The notes under the pieces were generated by a model. That model searched no databases, had not been told where the DNA came from, and saw only the letters and a program-made list of their open reading frames with translations. From NCBI GenBank assembly GCA_017462145.1, contig JAFTRT010000081.1, positions 1 to 5,867 on the forward strand: a stretch of 5,867 nt of DNA, read 5' to 3'. Both the position numbers and the translations under genes were made by a program. Origin of the DNA: Clostridia bacterium. Lineage in GTDB: Bacteria > Bacillota_A > Clostridia > Oscillospirales > CAG-272. Below are positions 1-4,349 of the stretch, one piece after another (position 1 is the first letter of the stretch; each line of letters starts with the position of its first letter).

Positions 1-51
1 CTCGGGATTCTCAAATTCTCCAACCGAGCGGCTCATCTTCTCCTCAGCCAT
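1..51 (-). CDS. Start of an unrecognised gene downstream of tsaD (partial)
   Basis: Only 17 codons are inside the window, reading MAEEKMSRSVGEFENPE and open to the edge. An AAAGGAG motif lies at about 66-72 on the minus strand, about 14 nt before the ATG at 51, which is rather far. A second in-frame ATG at 36 has GAGGAG only 3 nt before it, so the start is uncertain. The gene lies 65 nt after the tsaD stop on the same strand, with no terminator between, so it may be the last gene of the deaminase-rimI-tsaD operon. The fragment is too short to assign a family or function. Confidence 0.5.
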   Translation of the reverse strand, partial: MAEEKMSRSVGEFENPE

Positions 52-78
52 TGTTTATTTTATTTCTCCTTTTTTGAT

Positions 79-93
79 CGGATGATTCATCCG
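79..93. repeat. Short inverted repeat between tsaD and the next gene
   Basis: CGGATGA and TCATCCG (79-85 and 87-93) are perfect 7-bp arms around a single base. In RNA this would fold with about 6 bp. No U-tract follows on either strand, so it is not an intrinsic terminator. It lies just upstream of the ribosome binding site of the left-edge gene and could be an operator half-site pair or an mRNA processing or stability hairpin. This is seen directly; its function is not known. Confidence 0.35.
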
Positions 94-116
94 TTACTTG
101 ACAATCCATTGCGCCG

Positions 117-1130
117 TCACGTTCCGTCGTCGTTGGCAGACGCATTTAAGGCCGTGTTGGCCAAATTTCCCCGCAAATACTCAAAATACCCTGCGGCCGC
201 TACCATAGCGGCGTTGTCGGAGCAAAGTGCGAGAGAGGGTTTGCAGAAGCGAACACCCCGCTTATGGCAAAGCTCCTCCAAGGCACGGCGAATATGAGAA
301 TTGGCCGCCACGCCTCCTGCCAGAACGAATGTGTCCGTTCCGGTTTGTTTGAGTGCCAAATCCACCTTTTTGGTGATGGCATCCACGATCACCGCCGTAT
401 AAGAGGCGGTCAGATTGGCGGCGTTGGGCTCGGTTCCCTTCTGCCGTTCGGAATTGATGTAATTGAGTGCCGCCGTCTTCAGACCGCTGAAGGAAAAGTC
501 CAGCGTATCTCCCGTCAAGGCGGGGGATGGAAGACGGACTGTGCCTGCCTGTCCCTCATAAGCCAGCCGATCCATGGCCGCACCTGCGGGATAAGGCATA
601 CCGATGACACGCCCAATCTTATCAAAGGCCTCGCCTGCCGCATCGTCTCTGGTAGAGCCGATCTCAAGGAAGGTCGTGGGATCGGTAACGTGGTAAATGG
701 AGGTATGTCCTCCGGAAATCACCATGGCCGTAAAAGGGGGCTCCAGCTCCGGATATTCCAGATAAGCCGCCGCCACGTGAGCCTTCACATGATTGACCCC
801 TACCAAGGGAATTCCATGAGAAAAGGCCAATGATTTTGCAAAATTAACGCCCACCAACAGAGCACCGATGAGTCCCGGGTGCGAGGTTACGGCCACACAG
901 CCCACATCCCCAATTCCAATGCCTGCTTGAGCAAGGGCTTGATAGGTAATCGAGCTGACGGCCTCAATGTGGGCACGGCTGGCAATCTCGGGAACCACAC
1001 CGCCGTACAGACGGTGGATCTCGATCTGCGATGCCACAATATTGGAAGCGATCTCCCGTCTGCCGTCCTCCATACGGACAACGGCGGCCGACGTTTCGTC
1101 ACAGGAGCTTTCCAAGCCTAACAGATACAT
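117..1130 (-). CDS. tsaD: tRNA N6-adenosine threonylcarbamoyltransferase TsaD
   Basis: TsaD (Kae1/Gcp/YgjD family, ASKHA fold) transfers the threonylcarbamoyl group from threonylcarbamoyl-AMP to A37 of ANN-decoding tRNAs in the cytoplasm, working with TsaB and TsaE. The 337-residue length is normal for the family. Visible motifs are ESSCDETSAAVV near the N terminus, the metal-binding NHVKAH with His114 and His118, SGGHT at 139-143, DFSFSGLKTAALN around 211-223, GGVAAN at 272-277, and CSDNAAM with the third metal ligand Asp305. All expected ligands are present, so the protein should be active. The ATG at 1130 has AGGAG 5 nt before it, overlapping the end of rimI, so the two genes are co-transcribed. 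tsaB and tsaE, which often neighbour it in Firmicutes, are not in this window. tsaD is essential in many bacteria. The family assignment is very secure. Confidence 0.98.
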   Translation of the reverse strand: MYLLGLESSCDETSAAVVRMEDGRREIASNIVASQIEIHRLYGGVVPEIASRAHIEAVSSITYQALAQAGIGIGDVGCVAVTSHPGLIGALLVGVNFAKSLAFSHGIPLVGVNHVKAHVAAAYLEYPELEPPFTAMVISGGHTSIYHVTDPTTFLEIGSTRDDAAGEAFDKIGRVIGMPYPAGAAMDRLAYEGQAGTVRLPSPALTGDTLDFSFSGLKTAALNYINSERQKGTEPNAANLTASYTAVIVDAITKKVDLALKQTGTDTFVLAGGVAANSHIRRALEELCHKRGVRFCKPSLALCSDNAAMVAAAGYFEYLRGNLANTALNASANDDGT

Positions 1131-1139
1131 AACGTCTCC

Positions 1140-1592
1140 TTATTGTTTCAAATCCAAAAGCATGACGATGGCAGATTCCGTGGGAAAGCGGTAGAAATTC
1201 TTTCGCTCCCCTGCTTTGACCCAACCGTTTGTCTCATACAGCCCAATGGCCGCAGCATTGGAGGCCCGAACCTCCAAGGACAAGACGGATAGTCCTCTCT
1301 CTCTTGCCGCCTCGGTCAATGCCGTCAACACAGCCTTGCCAAAGCCCCGTCTGCGGGAATCGGGGGAAACGGCAATATTGGTGATCTGTCCCTCATCCAA
1401 AACAGTCAGCAAACCGCCATAGGCCACAAGGCATCCATCCGCCCAAAGAGTGATGCCAATCGCATTCTCCTCCAAAAGCAGCGTCAGACTTTTCTCCGAC
1501 CACGGCTCTGCAAAACAGGCCTGCTCCAAGCGGCACACCTCGACCAGCATCTCTTGGGCAAGAGGGCGAAGGCAAACCGATTCGCCCGTCAT
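1140..1592 (-). CDS. rimI: Ribosomal protein S18-alanine N-acetyltransferase RimI
   Basis: A GNAT-fold acetyltransferase of the RimI family, which acetylates the N-terminal alanine of ribosomal protein S18 using acetyl-CoA. From the ATG at 1592 it has 150 residues, normal for RimI. Visible are EPWS at 29-32 (a RimI hallmark near the substrate site), ITNIAVSPDSRRRGFGKAVL with the acetyl-CoA loop RRRGFG at 80-85, and LEVRASNAAAIGLYETNGW at 106-124. Glu107 and Tyr119 align by spacing with the catalytic Glu103 and Tyr115 described for Salmonella RimI. The frame stays open further upstream, but that part reads through the deaminase gene in another frame. The ATG at 1592 falls one base after the deaminase stop, and the protein then begins in register with known RimI. 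No strong Shine-Dalgarno is seen, so initiation may depend on coupling to the upstream gene. The next gene is tsaD, a common pairing. Confidence 0.94.
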   Translation of the reverse strand: MTGESVCLRPLAQEMLVEVCRLEQACFAEPWSEKSLTLLLEENAIGITLWADGCLVAYGGLLTVLDEGQITNIAVSPDSRRRGFGKAVLTALTEAARERGLSVLSLEVRASNAAAIGLYETNGWVKAGERKNFYRFPTESAIVMLLDLKQ

Positions 1593-1593
1593 A

Positions 1594-2082
1594 TCAATAG
1601 CCAAACTGTCCGGACAGCGAATCGTCATTGGCAATCCAACTCTCCACGTCGATGATGCGAAATTCCTCCTTGGTATCCCGAACCACCACCTTGGCGATTC
1701 CGGCATTGATGATCTGACGCTTACACATCATACAACTGGAGGTTCCGGCAACAATACTGCCGTCAGTGGGATCGACGCACGCCATATAAATGGTAGCACC
1801 TAACATCCGTTCTCTGGCGGCGGCAATGATGGCATTGGCCTCCGCATGGACAGACCGACAAAGCTCGTAACGCTCCCCTCTGGGGATATTCAGCTTGTCC
1901 CGCATACAGAAGTTCAGATCCGTACAGTTTTTCCGTCATCTCTGTGCACCGTTTTAAACTGTGGATACGATCACATCATCCTTTACAATGATGGCGCCGT
2001 ACATTTTCCGCATACAGGTGCTGCGCTCGGCTACCGTCTGCGCAATATCCAAATAGTAGTTATGCTTGGAAACTCTGCTCAT
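1594..2082 (-). pseudogene. dCMP deaminase (ComEB-like), interrupted by two in-frame stop codons
   Basis: A deoxycytidylate deaminase family member, which would convert dCMP to dUMP for dTTP synthesis. From the ATG at 2082, preceded by GGAGG with 7-nt spacing, the frame encodes 162 codons without any frameshift, but codon 43 is TAA (1954-1956) and codon 49 is TGA (1936-1938). The intact parts read MSRVSKHNYYLDIAQTVAER and RSTCMRKMYGAIIVKDDVIVS before the stops, and NCTDLNFCMRDKLNIPRGER after them. The zinc site is complete: His79 and Glu81 in HAE, Cys117 and Cys120 in SSCMMC. The usual Pro before the first Cys is Ser here, which may be a clade feature. The stops fall in the conserved TGYNGxPxG loop. 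The gene heads the rimI-tsaD operon. A C-terminal piece from ATG 1905 could be read, but it lacks a ribosome binding site and the N-terminal strand. It is either a recent pseudogene or a sequence/assembly error. Confidence 0.85.
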
Positions 2083-2121
2083 CCCTCTACCTCCGTTGTG
2101 CACGAATTCGCATACATAATT

Positions 2122-2150
2122 ATTATACACTATTTTTTTCGATAAATCAA
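2122..2150 (-). promoter_or_regulatory. Sigma-A promoter of the deaminase-rimI-tsaD operon
   Basis: On the minus strand, TTGATT (2145-2150) is followed by a 17-bp spacer and a perfect TATAAT (2122-2127). The predicted transcription start is near 2115, giving a leader of about 33 nt that carries the GGAGG before the ATG at 2082. It lies about 20 bp after the terminator of the upstream membrane-protein gene, so the operon is an independent unit. No other good promoter is seen before rimI or tsaD. Confidence 0.8.
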
Positions 2151-2169
2151 GAGCTTTTTCATCATTGTC

Positions 2170-2199
2170 AAAAAATCTCCCGCAGAGGTCTGCGGGAGA
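2170..2199 (-). terminator. Intrinsic terminator of the membrane-protein gene
   Basis: Perfect complementary arms TCTCCCGCAGA (2176-2186) and TCTGCGGGAGA (2189-2199) form a GC-rich stem of about 10 bp with a tight loop. On the minus strand six U residues (2175-2170) follow directly. It starts 8 nt after the TAA stop at 2208-2210. On the plus strand no T-run follows, so it is one-directional. Confidence 0.92.
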
Positions 2200-2207
2200 C
2201 GATATCG

Positions 2208-2996
2208 TTATGCCGGAGATTCCGAACTCACACGGTCGGGCACCGGCACTTCCTTGGGACGGCGCAAATAGCGTGCAAGCAAAAAGATAAACACAGGAGT
2301 GATCGGAGCCACCAGCATGGAGAAAAGATCCGAAGCCACGCTCAAGCATCGATACAGCAGAGTGAAGAAAGAAGCCTCCATTTCAAACAAAACTCGAAGC
2401 GAGCCCATCTGGCTATATGCGTTATAGCCCCTCAAACCAAAGCTCACAATACACCCCAAAACGGCAAGGATCCCGGGGAGCACCCACAGCCCTCCTGTTT
2501 TGCTTGCCACCTTCTCCGAGTGCTTGGGAGATTGCAGGATGGCATAAACAAACAATAGTAGCAAAGCCAACATCAGCCCAGAAGGAAGCCAGTTGAGTAT
2601 ACGAAACAACCAGAAAGCGGGAGAAAAATGCACCTTATACTGCGTCATCAGCTGAACGTAATACAGAATCTGAAAAACAACGGACAAAATCCATGTAACC
2701 GTCGCCGAAAAGAACCAAATTCCTACACCGACCTGTACTCCCGTGCGCTTGTTTGCAAACAGGCAGATGGCAAGAAGCAACAACACCAAGCACCGCAAAA
2801 AAGCGGGCAAAGCAACGGACGCCAACACATTGAGCAGATTCAAAAAATCCGGTGCGTTTCCGCCCCCCAACTCAAAACCCAACGCAAACTGCGTCAATCC
2901 GACGATCAGAAAAATCCCTGCGGACAGACAAAGCAAAACAGCCAAAATAGCGGCTCCTATGGGACGCTTTCCTTTGGTCACGTTTTCGTTCTTCAT
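2208..2996 (-). CDS. Unrecognised polytopic membrane protein
   Basis: I do not recognise a family. The 262-residue product starts MKNENVTKGKRPIG and has about six hydrophobic stretches likely to span the membrane, at roughly 12-38, 58-81, 88-112, 128-154, 169-188 and 222-243. It ends in a basic and proline-rich tail (RYLRRPKEVPVPDR) that is probably cytoplasmic. No catalytic motif, signal peptidase site or transporter signature is visible. The ATG at 2996 was chosen because AAGGAGG lies 7 nt before it. The frame is open further upstream to 3161, but that stretch covers the promoter and the tRNA. It is a single-gene unit with its own consensus promoter and terminator, divergent from tRNA-Thr. 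It could be a small integral membrane protein conserved within a clade. Confidence 0.85.
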   Translation of the reverse strand: MKNENVTKGKRPIGAAILAVLLCLSAGIFLIVGLTQFALGFELGGGNAPDFLNLLNVLASVALPAFLRCLVLLLLAICLFANKRTGVQVGVGIWFFSATVTWILSVVFQILYYVQLMTQYKVHFSPAFWLFRILNWLPSGLMLALLLLFVYAILQSPKHSEKVASKTGGLWVLPGILAVLGCIVSFGLRGYNAYSQMGSLRVLFEMEASFFTLLYRCLSVASDLFSMLVAPITPVFIFLLARYLRRPKEVPVPDRVSSESPA

Positions 2997-3030
2997 ATCG
3001 TTTCCTCCTTGTATCCATGGTAACACGTTC

Positions 3031-3059
3031 ATTATAGCATGACTCCTTGTCCCTGTCAA
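3031..3059 (-). promoter_or_regulatory. Consensus promoter of the membrane-protein gene
   Basis: On the minus strand, a perfect TTGACA (3054-3059), 17-bp spacer and perfect TATAAT (3031-3036), with TGC just before the -10 (extended -10). The start of transcription should be near 3024, with a leader of about 28 nt. A 5-bp inverted repeat, CCTTG (3045-3049) and CAAGG (3057-3061), overlaps the -35 and could be an operator, but it is short enough to be chance. Confidence 0.85.
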
Positions 3060-3109
3060 GGCAAGACCCGTTTTTACAAAGTAGGTCAAAAGATTTTTTC
3101 GCAAAGTCC

Positions 3110-3138
3110 TTGACAAAGAACAGAAAATAAGATATAAT
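3110..3138 (+). promoter_or_regulatory. Consensus promoter of tRNA-Thr (and probably rsmA)
   Basis: TTGACA (3110-3115), 17-bp spacer, TATAAT (3133-3138): a perfect sigma-A consensus, as expected for a stable RNA gene. Transcription should start near 3145, leaving only about 4 nt of 5' leader before the mature tRNA end at 3149. The -35 boxes of this and the divergent promoter are 50 bp apart. Confidence 0.9.
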
Positions 3139-3148
3139 ATGGGAGTGT

Positions 3149-3224
3149 GCTGGTGTAGCACAGTTGGTAGTGCAGCTGATTCGTAATCAGCAGGTCGCGG
3201 GTTCGAGTCCCTTCACCAGCTCCA
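3149..3224 (+). tRNA. tRNA-Thr (anticodon CGU)
   Basis: A 76-nt cloverleaf with CCA encoded. The acceptor stem GCTGGTG (3149-3155) pairs with CACCAGC (3214-3220), the discriminator is T3221, and CCA is at 3222-3224. The D stem is GCAC/GTGC and the anticodon stem is GCTGA/TCAGC. The anticodon loop is TTCGTAA, giving anticodon CGU (3182-3184), which reads ACG (Thr). U36 and A37 make it a t6A37 substrate of the TsaD pathway. Oddities: the D stem carries a paired change from the more usual GCTC/GAGC, and the T stem GCGGG/CCCTT has a C·U mismatch at position 50:64 (3198 and 3212) next to a G·U pair at 49:65. Everything else, including the promoter, looks functional. Confidence 0.96.
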
Positions 3225-3254
3225 AAGCCCCGAAGACGTGCGTCTTCGGGGCTT
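3225..3254 (+). terminator. Strong hairpin after the tRNA, lacking a U-tract
   Basis: AAGCCCCGAAGACG (3225-3238) and CGTCTTCGGGGCTT (3241-3254) are perfectly complementary over 14 bases; sterically about 13 bp with a 4-nt loop. The stem starts immediately after the encoded CCA. What follows is CCCTATTC, not a U-run, so it should be a weak or leaky terminator, or a boundary for 3' processing of the tRNA precursor. rsmA starts 30 nt later. Confidence 0.6.
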
Positions 3255-3284
3255 CCCTATTCATCACCGAAAGGAGAAATCGGC

Positions 3285-4157
3285 ATGAATCTTTGTGACG
3301 TCAAGACCATCAAGCAGGTCATGGCCATGTTTTCGATCAATTTCAGAAAGGAATTCGGGCAGAATTTTCTGACCTCCCTTGACATTGTACAGGATATTGC
3401 CGACAACTGCTGTGATTCGGCAGACAGCACCATTTTGGAGATCGGCCCCGGAATCGGTTCTTTGACTCGTGAGCTGGCATTGCGTTACCGCCACGTGGTA
3501 GCCGTGGAGATCGACAGAGGCCTCATTCCCGTGCTGAAATACACCTTGGACGATTGCCGCAATGTGACGGTGATCAACGAGGACGTCATGAAGGTGGATC
3601 TGGCTGAGCTGTTAGCCCCTTACTTTGAAAAAGGTCCCGTTTCGGTCTGTGCCAATCTTCCCTATTACATCACCACGCCCATTCTCATGATGCTGTTGGA
3701 ATCGGGACTCCCCTTTGAAAATATCACGGTCATGATCCAATCCGAGGTGGCGGATCGCCTGTGTTCTCCTCCCGGAGGAAAGAATTGCGGTGCCATTACC
3801 TCGGTGCTGAACTATTACGGAACACCCGAAAAGCTCTTTAAGGTCAGTGCAGGACATTTTTTACCCCCCCCAAAGGTGGATTCCTCTGTGGTTCGGATTC
3901 GGCTTTACAAGGAGCGGCCTTATCGCCCCGTGGACGAAAAGACCTTTTTCCGCACCGTCCGTGCCGCTTTCGAGCAACGACGCAAAACGCTTCCCAATGC
4001 CCTGTCCGCCGTTTTTGGAGAGCTTTCCAAGGAGACGCTGACGGATATCGTGGTATCCTGCGGACATTCCCCTGATATTCGGGGAGAAAAGTTGAGCGTT
4101 GCCCAATTCACGGCACTGTCCGACGCCCTGTATTCTGCCATTCGGCAACAGGTCTGA
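3285..4157 (+). CDS. rsmA: 16S rRNA (adenine1518/1519-N6)-dimethyltransferase RsmA (KsgA)
   Basis: RsmA uses S-adenosylmethionine to dimethylate A1518 and A1519 in helix 45 of 16S rRNA, a late step and checkpoint in 30S subunit assembly; loss gives kasugamycin resistance. The 290-residue product is of typical length. Visible are FGQNFL at 24-29, the SAM-binding loop LEIGPGIGSLT at 51-61, the acidic VEID at 74-77 that contacts SAM ribose, NED at 98-100, and the catalytic NLPYYITTPI at 124-133. Further on are FLPPPKVDSSVVRI at 192-205, FEQRRKTLPNAL at 229-240 and a C-terminal helical domain. The ATG at 3285 has AAGGAG 8 nt before it. No promoter is seen between the tRNA and this gene, so read-through from the tRNA promoter is likely. 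No clear terminator follows it. Confidence 0.97.
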   Translation: MNLCDVKTIKQVMAMFSINFRKEFGQNFLTSLDIVQDIADNCCDSADSTILEIGPGIGSLTRELALRYRHVVAVEIDRGLIPVLKYTLDDCRNVTVINEDVMKVDLAELLAPYFEKGPVSVCANLPYYITTPILMMLLESGLPFENITVMIQSEVADRLCSPPGGKNCGAITSVLNYYGTPEKLFKVSAGHFLPPPKVDSSVVRIRLYKERPYRPVDEKTFFRTVRAAFEQRRKTLPNALSAVFGELSKETLTDIVVSCGHSPDIRGEKLSVAQFTALSDALYSAIRQQV

Positions 4158-4231
4158 AGCGATTCCATGTGAAATCTGAAAAGGATTTCTATTGCTCAAG
4201 ATTGAGAAAATTAGTTTTTTGTATAAAAATC
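4158..4231. other. AT-rich spacer after rsmA without a clear terminator
   Basis: Two weak hairpins are visible: GAAATC/GATTTC (4171-4176 and 4184-4189) and CTCA/TGAG (4195-4206). A T6 run at 4215-4220 lies 8 nt beyond the second. Together they might act as a poor terminator, but the stems are short and AT-rich and the spacing is wrong for a classical one. No gene is seen here. Confidence 0.4.
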
Positions 4232-4247
4232 TTGACTTTCAAGTCAA
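4232..4247. promoter_or_regulatory. Inverted repeat over the -35: candidate repressor operator
   Basis: TTGACTT (4232-4238) and AAGTCAA (4241-4247) are perfect 7-bp arms separated by TC. The left arm is the -35 box itself, so a dimeric regulator binding here would block RNA polymerase. Size and geometry suit a MarR- or GntR-like dimer, but no regulator gene is in the window and I cannot name the family. The repeat is seen; the operator role is inferred. Confidence 0.5.
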
Positions 4248-4260
4248 AAAATGATATACT
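4232..4260 (+). promoter_or_regulatory. Promoter of the lipoprotein gene
   Basis: TTGACT (4232-4237), 17-bp spacer, TATACT (4255-4260), with TGA before the -10 (extended -10). Transcription should start near 4267, giving a leader of about 83 nt before the ATG at 4350. Confidence 0.8.
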
Positions 4261-4271
4261 AAAAGGCAAGT

Positions 4272-4339
4272 TTGGAATCCCCAAAAAGGGAACATCACGA
4301 CAAATGTGAGAGGCTCAAGCCTGTCACAAAGAAATCCAA
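4272..4339 (+). promoter_or_regulatory. Foldable 5' leader of the lipoprotein mRNA, possible structured regulator
   Basis: Three stems can form a junction. P1 is TTGGA (4272-4276) with TCCAA (4335-4339), whose 3' strand overlaps the first bases of the AAGGAGG Shine-Dalgarno (4338-4344). P2 is TCCC (4278-4281) with GGGA (4288-4291). P3 is TGTGA/TCACA enclosing AGGC/GCCT (4305-4328) with one G·G mismatch. GTGA at 4306-4309 can instead pair with TCAC at 4295-4298, so two exclusive folds exist. It does not match any riboswitch consensus I know. The stems are short and some may be chance. Confidence 0.3.
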
Positions 4340-4349
4340 GGAGGGAAAA

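Noticed and set aside
264..833. Open frame of 189 codons on the plus strand inside tsaD
   Set aside because: It is a shadow of tsaD, with no ribosome binding site or recognisable protein features.
1593..1706. A longer RimI starting at ATG 1706
   Set aside because: The extra 38 residues overlap the deaminase in another frame and do not resemble RimI; the ATG at 1592 gives the family's normal length.
1594..1905. A separate small gene made of the C-terminal half of the deaminase
   Set aside because: It has no ribosome binding site before the ATG at 1905 and lacks the N-terminal part of the fold; it is in frame with the upstream half, so it is one broken gene.
1936..1956. Recoded stops in the deaminase (TGA as Gly as in code 25, or selenocysteine)
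   Set aside because: The TGA does sit where Gly is expected, but TGA ends tsaD, rsmA and the deaminase itself, and a TAA in the same loop would need a second reassignment.
2997..3161. A longer membrane protein starting at 3161
   Set aside because: The extension would run through the promoters and into the tRNA; ATG 2996 has an ideal ribosome binding site.
3149..3254. tRNA as an attachment site of an integrated element
   Set aside because: No integrase, no direct repeat of the tRNA 3' end and no mobile genes are seen nearby; the following gene is the core gene rsmA.
4272..4349. TTG start for the lipoprotein at 4272
   Set aside because: It has no ribosome binding site and would put 26 polar residues before the signal peptide; ATG 4350 gives a normal lipoprotein signal.
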